The notes beneath the pieces were generated by a model that worked only from the letters and a program-made list of their open reading frames with translations, ran no database searches and was not told where the DNA came from. A stretch of DNA of 5,223 nucleotides from SVTX01 sp045660325 (GTDB taxonomy: Bacteria; Bacillota; Clostridia; Oscillospirales; CAG-272). Where the stretch lies: positions 1 through 5,223 of the forward strand of contig JAZRDO010000004.1 in the NCBI GenBank assembly GCA_045660325.1, given 5' to 3'. The stretch's first letter is position 1; each line of letters opens with the position of its first letter. A program made the position numbers and the translations under genes. This document shows positions 1 to 5,223 of this stretch, piece by piece.

Positions 1-746
1 AGCTTTGCGCAGATATTTACAACAAGCAGGTTGCTCCCTTTATGAAGGAAGGCGACGTTCTTTGCTTTGCTCACGGCTTTAATATTCACTTTAACCTCAT
101 TCAGCCCGCTAAGGATATCGACGTAGTTATGATCGCACCCAAGGGCCCCGGTCACACTGTTCGTTCTCAGTACGTTGAAGGCAAGGGCGTTCCTTCTCTT
201 ATCGCAGTATATCAGGATTACTCCGGTAGAGCAAAGGACGTAGCTTTGGCTTATGCTTCCGGTATCGGTGCAGGCAGAGCAGGTATTCTTGAAACATCCT
301 TCAGAGAAGAAACTGAAACAGACCTCTTTGGTGAGCAGGCAGTTCTTTGCGGCGGTGTAACAGAGCTTATGAAGGCAGGCTTTGACACTCTCGTTGAAGC
401 AGGCTACGAGCCCGAAATGGCATACTTTGAATGTATCCACGAAATGAAGCTTATCGTTGACCTTATCAATCAGGGTGGCTTTGCTAAGATGAGATACTCT
501 ATTTCTAATACTGCTGAATACGGTGATTACAGAACAGGTAAGCGCCTTATCACTGACGAAACACGTAAGGAAATGAAGAAGGTTCTTCGCGAAATTCAGG
601 ACGGTACGTTCGCTTCCGAGTTTATGCAGGAATTCTCTGCAGGCAGAAAGGCTAAGTTCTTGGCAACTCGCCGCGTTGAGTCCGAGCATCAGCTTGAAAA
701 GACAGGCGCTGAGCTTCGTGAAATGATGAGCTGGCTTAAAAAATAA
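1..746 (+). CDS. ilvC: Ketol-acid reductoisomerase (NADP+), class I, 5'-truncated by window edge
   Basis: Converts 2-acetolactate to 2,3-dihydroxyisovalerate (and the acetohydroxybutyrate counterpart) in valine, leucine and isoleucine synthesis; cytosolic, using NADPH and Mg2+. The reading frame is open from base 3 and gives 247 residues to the TAA at 744-746. Residue numbers here count from that first codon. Visible are HGFNIH (24-29, catalytic His), KGPGH (47-51), DLFGE (107-111, metal-binding Asp and Glu), YFECIHE (141-147, two further acidic ligands at 143 and 147) and SISN (166-169, substrate-binding Ser 168). The spacing between these residues fits the short class I family. About 83 N-terminal residues, including the NADPH-binding GxGxxG, lie outside the window. 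The Met at base 42 is internal, not a start. No truncation or frameshift is seen in the part present. Identity is very secure. Confidence 0.97.
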   Translation, partial: LCADIYNKQVAPFMKEGDVLCFAHGFNIHFNLIQPAKDIDVVMIAPKGPGHTVRSQYVEGKGVPSLIAVYQDYSGRAKDVALAYASGIGAGRAGILETSFREETETDLFGEQAVLCGGVTELMKAGFDTLVEAGYEPEMAYFECIHEMKLIVDLINQGGFAKMRYSISNTAEYGDYRTGKRLITDETRKEMKKVLREIQDGTFASEFMQEFSAGRKAKFLATRRVESEHQLEKTGAELREMMSWLKK

Positions 747-820
747 TTATTGAAAGTAACGCGAGGGGAACTTTTTAAAAAAAGTTTCCCCTCGCGCTCC
801 CCTCAAAAACTTCAATAATT
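745..820 (+). terminator. Nested inverted repeat after ilvC, probable terminator
   Basis: An 11-bp perfect GC-rich stem (760-770 with 786-796, CGCGAGGGGAA) is extended inward by a C-G pair and five T-A pairs around a single bulged T. It sits inside an outer 10-bp inverted repeat (745-754 AATTATTGAA with 811-820). The outer arm overlaps the ilvC stop codon. No clean T-run follows the inner stem: the next bases are CTCCCCTCAAAAAC. This is therefore not a textbook rho-independent terminator, although GTTATTACTATTTT follows the outer arm. Its position between ilvC and coaX suggests that it ends or attenuates the ilvC transcript, or protects its 3' end. It could instead be a dispersed palindromic repeat. 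Confidence 0.5.
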
Positions 821-872
821 GTTATTACTATTTTCGCCAAAGAAATAGACATACTATCAGGAGGACAAGTTT

Positions 873-1661
873 ATGCTTTTAGCAATTGATATCGGAAATA
901 CGAGTATATCCTGTGGAGTGTTTTCACAGGGTGGCGAGCTTTTGCATAAATTCAAGCTCTCCAGTGATATAAACAGAACGGGCGATGAATACATAACCAT
1001 GTTTTACGGTATGTTTTTTACGTTCGGTATAAACAAAGACGACTTTGACGGAGCGGTTATTTGCTCCGTAGTTCCTATGCTTACGCATAAAATGTGCGAG
1101 TGCGCGGAAAATATTACGGGTAAGAAGCCTAAGATCGTAGGCCCCGGACTCAAAAACGGTGTTTCTATCAAGATCGATAACCCCGCCGAGCTTGGTGCGG
1201 ATATGGTTGCAAATTCCGCTGCGGCAATAGCTCTTATGGGGGATGACGTTCGCGATGCCATTATCGTCGATATGGGAACGGCTACCACAGTTTCTGCACT
1301 TAATAAAAAGAAGGAGTATCTTGGCAATTGCATTTTGCCCGGTGTTAAGATCTCCCTTGAATCCCTGCACGGCGAGACCGCGCAGATCCCCTCGGTAGCG
1401 CCTATGGGTGTCAGCCGAGCAATTGGTAAAAATTCCAATGAATCCGTACGTTCGGGCGTTATACTCGGCAATGCAATTATGATAAACGGCTTCATTGATA
1501 AGTTTGAAAAAGAGATGAAGATAGAGAAGGGAAGCGCGAAGATTTTCGTAACGGGTGGACTTGCCCCCGTCGTTTTCTCACATATTGAACGCGACTTTGA
1601 ATATCACGAAAGCCTGACTCTTTTCGGTCTTTACTGCATATATAAAAATAACGTAAAATAA
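873..1661 (+). CDS. coaX: Type III pantothenate kinase
   Basis: Phosphorylates pantothenate to 4'-phosphopantothenate with ATP, the first step of coenzyme A synthesis, in the cytosol. Type III enzymes belong to the ASKHA (acetate kinase/Hsp70/actin) fold, need a monovalent cation and, as known for the family, escape feedback inhibition by CoA. The 262-residue length is normal. DIGNT (residues 6-10) is the phosphate-binding loop, SVVP is at 65-68, GAD at 108-110 carries the likely catalytic base Asp110, and DMGTATT (133-139) is the second nucleotide/cation loop. TGGL at 227-230 completes the C-terminal half. The usual GADR motif reads GADM here, a mild variation. The start is set by a strong AGGAGGA (859-865), 7 nt before the ATG. 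The gene lies 126 bp after ilvC and 107 bp before a vitamin-transporter S component, which fits a pantothenate theme. Confidence 0.95.
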   Translation: MLLAIDIGNTSISCGVFSQGGELLHKFKLSSDINRTGDEYITMFYGMFFTFGINKDDFDGAVICSVVPMLTHKMCECAENITGKKPKIVGPGLKNGVSIKIDNPAELGADMVANSAAAIALMGDDVRDAIIVDMGTATTVSALNKKKEYLGNCILPGVKISLESLHGETAQIPSVAPMGVSRAIGKNSNESVRSGVILGNAIMINGFIDKFEKEMKIEKGSAKIFVTGGLAPVVFSHIERDFEYHESLTLFGLYCIYKNNVK

Positions 1662-1664
1662 TTT

Positions 1665-1673
1665 TGATATAAT
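1665..1673 (+). promoter_or_regulatory. Possible extended -10 promoter for the S-component gene
   Basis: TGATATAAT, just after the coaX stop codon, matches an extended -10 (TGn-TATAAT) exactly. No recognisable -35 lies 16-18 bp upstream; that region is A-rich coaX coding sequence. If used, transcription would start near 1680 and give an untranslated leader of about 90 nt that includes the hairpins at 1703-1754. AT-rich DNA yields such matches by chance, so support is modest. Confidence 0.4.
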
Positions 1674-1702
1674 TACGGCTCGTCCGTTTTTATAAATTTT
1701 AA

Positions 1703-1760
1703 GCGACGTACCCGAATGTAAGGTTGGGACGTCAGCAGAGGGCGGAATTCCCTCAAGGAG
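1703..1760 (+). promoter_or_regulatory. Structured leader with two hairpins ending at the ribosome binding site
   Basis: Hairpin 1 pairs GC-GACGT-(A)-CCC (1703-1713) with GGG-ACGTC-(A)-GC (1726-1736): ten base pairs with one bulged A on each strand and a 12-nt loop. Hairpin 2 pairs GAGGG (1738-1742) with CCCTC (1750-1754) around CGGAATT. The Shine-Dalgarno AAGGAG (1755-1760) follows directly, with 8 nt to the ATG at 1769. Two hairpins separated by one base and abutting the ribosome binding site of a vitamin transporter gene suggest a cis-regulatory RNA acting on translation. I could not match it to the FMN, TPP, THF, preQ1, cobalamin, ZTP or T-box consensus patterns as I know them, so ligand and function are open. 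Confidence 0.45.
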
Positions 1761-1768
1761 AATTTTAT

Positions 1769-2410
1769 ATGAAGACTAATAAGAAGGTCTTGAAGCTTGT
1801 GCAGCTTGCACTTTTGGTGGCACTCGTCGTGGTGTTGCAGATGTTGGGCTCGTTTATTAAGATTGGACCCTTGCCAATGTCATTTGTGTTAGTGCCTATC
1901 GTTATTGGTGCATTCCTGCTTGGTTGGAAGGAAGGCGCTTTCCTCGGCCTTGCTTTCGGCATTATAACAATGCTTATGGGTATTTTGGGAATTGACGGAT
2001 TTTCCATGATCCTTTGGCAGCTGCATCCGTTTTGGTTTGTTGTTGTATGTCTTTTAAAGGCGGTTGCAACAGGTCTTGGAGCAGGACTTATATACAAGGG
2101 ACTTAATAAGGCGCTTGGCGAAAAGCGCATTATATTAACAACCGTTATTGCTTCTATAAGTGCGCCGATTATTAATACAGGTATATTCGTATTAGGTATG
2201 ATACTGTTCTATTTTAACGATATGGGAACAGTTCAGATGGAGCTTGCAAAAATGGCAGGAACGGAGCTTATAACCGTTACGCCTGCTCTTGAATTTATTT
2301 TCTTGGTACTTGCAGGATTTAACTTTGTAGGAGAATTCTTGGTAAATCTCGTTGTATCTCCCGCAATCGTTCGCATTGTGGCGGTAGTTGGCAAAAAGCT
2401 AAGTAAGTAA
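1769..2410 (+). CDS. ECF transporter S component (substrate-binding membrane subunit), possibly for pantothenate
   Basis: Small integral membrane protein that captures a vitamin and joins a shared energising module (EcfA, EcfA', EcfT) for ATP-driven import. The 213-residue product is highly hydrophobic, with about six membrane segments near 11-30, 38-55, 57-75, 86-110, 120-149 and 174-206, as expected for S components. Helix 1 holds an AxxxA motif (Ala14, Ala18), the kind S components use to dock on EcfT. The ATG at 1769 is chosen because AAGGAG lies 8 nt before it; an in-frame TTG at 1724 falls inside a leader hairpin and has no ribosome binding site. No ECF ATPase or T subunit is in the window, so it probably shares a module encoded elsewhere (group II). 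Substrate is not readable from sequence. Adjacency to coaX favours pantothenate (PanT-like), but folate, riboflavin or another vitamin remains possible. Confidence 0.85.
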   Translation: MKTNKKVLKLVQLALLVALVVVLQMLGSFIKIGPLPMSFVLVPIVIGAFLLGWKEGAFLGLAFGIITMLMGILGIDGFSMILWQLHPFWFVVVCLLKAVATGLGAGLIYKGLNKALGEKRIILTTVIASISAPIINTGIFVLGMILFYFNDMGTVQMELAKMAGTELITVTPALEFIFLVLAGFNFVGEFLVNLVVSPAIVRIVAVVGKKLSK

Positions 2411-2419
2411 TAAGCAATA

Positions 2420-2512
2420 TATATAATGAAAGAAAGATAGACTTGAGAAAATAAGAACTGTTTTTAAAGTTCTTTGGGTTACCTTTCTTTCAAAAAATAT
2501 GAGTTGTAAAAT
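2420..2512 (+). repeat. Tandem repeat unit 1 of 3 upstream of ilvD
   Basis: A 93-bp unit opening with TATAATGAAAGAAAGATAG. It is roughly 86% identical to unit 2 by eye, and the most diverged of the three. TGAAAGAAAG (2427-2436) can pair perfectly with CTTTCTTTCA (2483-2492), closing a loop that contains an inner hairpin AGAACT (2454-2459) with AGTTCT (2468-2473). It begins 9 bp after the S-component stop codon. There is no T-run after the stem, so it is not an obvious terminator. Confidence 0.9.
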
Positions 2513-2606
2513 TATATAATGAAAGAAAGATAGACTTTGGGAAATAAGAACTTTTAGTAAAGTTTTTTGGGTTACCTTTCTTTTAAGAAAATGCGTGTTG
2601 TAGAAT
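2513..2606 (+). repeat. Tandem repeat unit 2 of 3 upstream of ilvD
   Basis: A 94-bp unit directly following unit 1. Its first 78 bp differ from unit 3 at only three positions. Two of these lie in predicted stems and change a G-C pair to G-U: AAAGTTTT in the inner hairpin and CTTTCTTTTA in the outer arm. Pairing is therefore kept. It lacks the GGTAAC segment that follows unit 3 and ends with TGTTGTAGAAT, like the end of unit 1. Confidence 0.92.
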
Positions 2607-2684
2607 TATATAATGAAAGAAAGATAGACTTTGGAAAATAAGAACTTTTAGTAAAGTTCTTTGGGTTACCTTTCTTTCAAGAAA
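2607..2684 (+). repeat. Tandem repeat unit 3 of 3, leading into the ilvD ribosome binding site
   Basis: The 78-bp portion shared with unit 2 at about 96% identity. The outer stem TGAAAGAAAG (2614-2623) pairs with CTTTCTTTCA (2670-2679), enclosing a 9-bp hairpin (2640-2648 with 2653-2661, loop TAGT). After GAAA (2681-2684) the sequence departs from units 1 and 2 and becomes GGTAACGAAATG, supplying the ilvD Shine-Dalgarno and start. This copy therefore sits entirely in the ilvD 5' leader if transcription comes from upstream. Confidence 0.92.
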
Positions 2685-2690
2685 GGTAAC
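2665..2690 (+). promoter_or_regulatory. Hairpin that buries the ilvD Shine-Dalgarno sequence
   Basis: GTTACCTTTC (2665-2674) is perfectly complementary to GAAAGGTAAC (2681-2690), with a 6-nt loop. The 3' arm contains AAAGG (2682-2686), the only Shine-Dalgarno candidate for ilvD, 7 nt before the ATG at 2694. When this stem forms, the site is occluded. Bases 2670-2674 are also needed for the outer stem of repeat unit 3, so the two folds exclude each other. Whether this acts as a switch is inference. Confidence 0.6.
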
Positions 2691-2693
2691 GAA

Positions 2694-4352
2694 ATGAGAT
2701 CTGATAATGTAACAAAGGGCGCGGAAAGAGCGCCGAACAGAAGCTTGTTTTATGCAATGGGATATACAAAGGAGGAGCTTGAGCGCCCCTTGATCGGTGT
2801 CGTTTCCGCGCACAGTGAGATCGTTCCCGGACATTTCCACCTTGATAAGATTTGCGAGGCGGTAAAGGCGGGAGTCAGAATGGCGGGCGGTACGCCTATT
2901 ATGGTGCCTTCTATCGGTGTTTGCGACGGAATTGCAATGGGACATATCGGTATGAAGTATTCTCTCGCTTCCCGCGAGCTTATCGCGGACAGCGTTGAAA
3001 CTATGCTTATGGCTCATCAGCTCGATGGCTTGGTGCTTATTCCGAACTGTGATAAGATCGTTCCCGGTATGGTTATGGCGGCAGTGAGAATGGACGTTCC
3101 TGCGGTTGTTTGCTCGGGCGGTCCTATGCTTGCGGGCACGTATGACGGTCAGGAAACCTCTCTTTCCAAGATGTTTGAGGCGGTTGGCGCGTATAAGGCG
3201 GGCATTATTGATGCTTGTAAGCTCGACGAGTGCGAAAAGGGCGTTTGCCCCGGTTGTGGCTCTTGTGCAGGTATGTATACCGCAAACTCTATGAACTGTC
3301 TTTGTGAAGCCCTTGGTATCGCGCTTCCGGGCAACGGAACTATCCCCGCAGTTTCCTCAAAGAGAACTATGCTCGCAAAGCATGCGGGTATGGCAATTAT
3401 GAATCTTGTAGAAAAGGGAATTACAGCCCGTCAGATCATCAATGAAACGTCTATAAAGAATGCCCTCGCTTGCGATATGGCGCTCGGATGCTCCTCTAAT
3501 AGCGTTCTCCATCTTCTTGCTATCTCTAACGAAGCGGGTGTTCCCCTTGATCTTAAGACGTTCAATGAAATGAGTGCGAAGGTTCCTAATCTTTGTCATC
3601 TCGCTCCCGCAGGACATACACATATGCAGGACCTCGATGCCGCAGGCGGTATCCCCGCAGTTCAGGCTGAGCTTAATAAGCGCGGGCTCCTTGATACAAG
3701 TGTTATCACGGCAACGGGTAAGAGCCTTGCTGAAAATATTGAAGGCGCATATATTAAGAATACTGAAGCTATCAGACCCATTGATAATCCCTATAGCCAG
3801 ACGGGTGGCATACAGATCCTCTGGGGTAATATTGCGCAGGACGGTTGCGTTGTAAAGAGAAGTGCAGTTGCTCCCGAAATGCTTTGCCATAGCGGTCCCG
3901 CGAGAGTTTTCAATAGTGAGGATGAGGCTATCGCCGCAATTTATAAGGGCAAGATAGTTGACGGAGACGTTGTAGTCATTCGTTACGAGGGCCCCGTTGG
4001 AGGTCCGGGCATGAGAGAAATGCTCAATCCTACCTCTGCTTTGGCAGGTATGAAGCTTGATAAGACGGTTGCGCTCATTACGGACGGTCGTTTCTCGGGC
4101 GCGTCGAGAGGAGCATCAATCGGCCACGTTTGTCCTGAGGCGGCAGTTGGCGGAAATATAGGTCTTATTGAAGAAGGGGATATCATTGAAATTAATATCC
4201 CTGACGCGAAGATCAACGTTCTCGTTTCCGATGAGGTTCTTGCCGCAAGACGTGAAAAGTACGTAGCTCCCGAACCCAACGTTAAATCCGGTTGGCTTGC
4301 AAGATATGCAAGACTCGTTGACAGCGCAGCAAAGGGCGCGGTTATGAAATAA
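2694..4352 (+). CDS. ilvD: Dihydroxy-acid dehydratase
   Basis: Dehydrates 2,3-dihydroxyisovalerate to 2-oxoisovalerate (and dihydroxymethylvalerate to the isoleucine precursor), the step after IlvC; cytosolic Fe-S enzyme of the IlvD/Edd family. The product is 552 residues, usual for bacterial forms. Landmarks: PGHFHLDK (45-52), DGIAMGH (78-84), NCDKIVPGM (118-126, cluster Cys119), CPGCGSCAGMYTANSM (185-200, cluster Cys191), GGPGM near 436-440 and TDGRFSGA (463-470, catalytic Ser468). The first position reads PGHxHL rather than the cysteine-containing form seen in plant and mycobacterial [2Fe-2S] enzymes, so it resembles the E. coli-like, oxygen-sensitive type; that inference is tentative. The ATG at 2694 is chosen over an in-frame TTG at 2661, because MRSDNV is the family's normal N-terminus and AAAGG lies 7 nt upstream. 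The ribosome binding site is in a hairpin arm. Confidence 0.97.
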   Translation: MRSDNVTKGAERAPNRSLFYAMGYTKEELERPLIGVVSAHSEIVPGHFHLDKICEAVKAGVRMAGGTPIMVPSIGVCDGIAMGHIGMKYSLASRELIADSVETMLMAHQLDGLVLIPNCDKIVPGMVMAAVRMDVPAVVCSGGPMLAGTYDGQETSLSKMFEAVGAYKAGIIDACKLDECEKGVCPGCGSCAGMYTANSMNCLCEALGIALPGNGTIPAVSSKRTMLAKHAGMAIMNLVEKGITARQIINETSIKNALACDMALGCSSNSVLHLLAISNEAGVPLDLKTFNEMSAKVPNLCHLAPAGHTHMQDLDAAGGIPAVQAELNKRGLLDTSVITATGKSLAENIEGAYIKNTEAIRPIDNPYSQTGGIQILWGNIAQDGCVVKRSAVAPEMLCHSGPARVFNSEDEAIAAIYKGKIVDGDVVVIRYEGPVGGPGMREMLNPTSALAGMKLDKTVALITDGRFSGASRGASIGHVCPEAAVGGNIGLIEEGDIIEINIPDAKINVLVSDEVLAARREKYVAPEPNVKSGWLARYARLVDSAAKGAVMK

Positions 4353-4371
4353 TCCTATATATAATATAATG

Positions 4372-4402
4372 AAGGGTTGCGATGTCGCAACCCTTTGCTT
4401 TT
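4372..4402 (+). terminator. Rho-independent terminator of ilvD
   Basis: AAGGGTTGCG (4372-4381) pairs perfectly with CGCAACCCTT (4386-4395) around the 4-nt loop ATGT. TGCTTTTAG follows, containing a short T-run. It lies 19 bp after the ilvD stop codon and separates ilvD from the rRNA promoters. Confidence 0.88.
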
Positions 4403-4505
4403 AGTGGCCATTTTAGCATATTGTACAAAACAGGGTGCCAAAATGTGTGCAAATATACACATTCGCCAAACCTTGAAAAATGTTGAAAAAAGTTTTAAAA
4501 GGGTA

Positions 4506-4534
4506 TTGACAATATATTTGGCTTGTGGTATAAT
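4506..4534 (+). promoter_or_regulatory. rRNA operon promoter P1
   Basis: Perfect -35 TTGACA (4506-4511), a 17-bp spacer and perfect -10 TATAAT (4529-4534), preceded by TGG, which makes an extended -10. An A/T-rich UP-like stretch (TTGAAAAAAGTTTTAAAA, from 4483) lies upstream. Predicted start is near G4541. It lies about 310 bp before the mature 16S. Between the ilvD terminator and this promoter (4403-4482) I see only AT-rich sequence and a weak 5-bp inverted repeat (4444-4448 with 4457-4461). Confidence 0.93.
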
Positions 4535-4611
4535 AATCGAGTTGTGTAAAGCAACAGCGCATTTAAAGTTGAAAAATCAATAAAAAAATTGAAAAAAGTT
4601 TCAAAAAGGTA

Positions 4612-4640
4612 TTGACAAACCGCTTTGAATGTGGTATACT
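4612..4640 (+). promoter_or_regulatory. rRNA operon promoter P2
   Basis: TTGACA (4612-4617), a 17-bp spacer and TATACT (4635-4640) with an upstream TGG (extended -10). It lies exactly 106 bp after P1, and its upstream stretch TTGAAAAAAGTTTCAAAAAGGTA (from 4589) is a near copy of the P1 one, which indicates a tandem duplication. The predicted start near A4646/G4647 would open the RNA with hairpin GCTTGC (4647-4652) / GCAAGC (4664-4669). Confidence 0.93.
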
Positions 4641-4646
4641 AATTGA

Positions 4647-4852
4647 GCTTGCAACGCAAAAAAGCAAGCGAAATTGAACCTTGACAATTGAACAACAGAA
4701 GATAATAGAAGTACAAAGCAAAGAAGAAAGCAAGTGCGAATATATATCTTGTCAATTCAAAGAGAAATACAGACTCTAAAAAGTAAAAGAGAAGCTAAGA
4801 TAAGCAACTCGGACACAAAAGATTTTAACTGCTACGGCAGTAAAGATACAAA
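4647..4852 (+). other. 16S rRNA precursor leader with paired elements
   Basis: About 205 nt between P2 and the mature 16S, with no open gene. Beyond the 5' hairpin at 4647-4669 it holds a 12-bp stem with a 2-nt bulge (TTGAA-cc-TTGACAA, 4674-4687, with TTGTCAATTCAA, 4749-4760). It also holds a small hairpin ACTGC-TACG-GCAGT (4828-4841), whose C(TACG)G loop is a very stable UNCG-class tetraloop. These probably guide processing or antitermination; a convincing boxA was not found. The 5' half of the usual long 16S processing stem cannot be confirmed because its partner lies beyond the window. Confidence 0.65.

Positions 4853-5223
<371 letters not shown>

Noticed and set aside
924..1495. Two long antisense open frames over coaX
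   Set aside because: Their products look like shadows of coaX codons, with no motifs; the + strand gene has a strong ribosome binding site and all family motifs.
1724..1768. TTG start giving a 15-residue longer S component
   Set aside because: The codon is within the loop of a leader hairpin, has no ribosome binding site, and the added segment is polar and unlike the family start.
2422..2614. TATAAT in each repeat (2422, 2515, 2609) as promoters
   Set aside because: No -35 element sits 16-18 bp upstream and no TG extension is present; AT-rich repeats give such matches by chance.
2661..2693. TTG start giving an 11-residue longer IlvD
   Set aside because: It lies in the repeat and hairpin region, lacks a Shine-Dalgarno, and the added residues are not part of the family N-terminus.
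2420..2693. T-box or leader-peptide attenuator controlling ilvD
   Set aside because: No T-box sequence of the GGGTGGNACCGCG type, no specifier arrangement, no run of Val, Leu or Ile codons, and no hairpin with a T-run terminator.
2583..3890. Antisense open frames over ilvD (2583-3017, 3357-3890)
   Set aside because: They overlap well-conserved ilvD coding sequence, and the first also covers the repeats; no ribosome binding site or domain is visible.
4377..4583. 68-codon + strand open frame after ilvD
   Set aside because: It begins inside the ilvD terminator hairpin and runs through rRNA promoter P1, has no ribosome binding site and no recognisable protein features.
4681..4706. Third rRNA promoter (TTGACA 4681-4686, GATAAT 4701-4706)
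   Set aside because: The spacer is only 14 bp and nothing at 16-18 bp resembles a -10; the TTGACA is better explained as one arm of a leader stem.
4761..4790. boxA antitermination site in the 16S leader (around GACTCTAAAAAG)
   Set aside because: The match to the TGCTCTTTAACA or TGTTCTTTGAAAA patterns is too weak to claim.

Overview
This window looks like a housekeeping stretch of chromosome from an anaerobic, gut-type Firmicute of the class Clostridia. The clues are an exact Firmicutes-style 16S start, AGGAGG-type ribosome binding sites, strong TTGACA/TATAAT promoters, an ECF-type vitamin transporter subunit beside a type III pantothenate kinase, and AT-rich intergenic DNA with long imperfect palindromes. 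The genus cannot be fixed from about 370 nt of 16S. Every gene reads on the + strand.

Layout: (1) 1-746, the 3' three quarters of ilvC (ketol-acid reductoisomerase). (2) 745-820, a nested inverted repeat that probably ends the ilvC unit. (3) 873-1661, coaX (type III pantothenate kinase). (4) 1662-1768, a short structured leader with a possible extended -10 promoter. (5) 1769-2410, an ECF transporter S component. (6) 2420-2684, three tandem copies of a roughly 93-bp hairpin-forming repeat. The last copy runs into the ilvD ribosome binding site. (7) 2694-4352, ilvD (dihydroxy-acid dehydratase). (8) 4372-4402, a rho-independent terminator. (9) 4483-4852, a duplicated rRNA promoter and leader. 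(10) about 4853 to the window end, the 5' part of a 16S rRNA gene.

The protein genes fit one metabolic theme. IlvC and IlvD act in sequence to make 2-oxoisovalerate (and the isoleucine counterpart). 2-oxoisovalerate is the branch point between valine/leucine and pantothenate. CoaX phosphorylates pantothenate as the first step to coenzyme A, and the S component between coaX and ilvD may import pantothenate or a related vitamin (inferred from position only). The genes are separated by intergenic elements of about 107-283 bp rather than packed, so they may not form one operon.

I found no defence system, transposase, phage gene, CRISPR array or tRNA. The most interesting feature is the triple repeat before ilvD. 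Its copies keep their base pairing through C-to-T changes that leave G-U pairs. In the last copy two stems compete for the same bases, and one of them buries the ilvD Shine-Dalgarno sequence. This has the geometry of a translational switch, but it could also be a mobile palindromic repeat that happened to land there.
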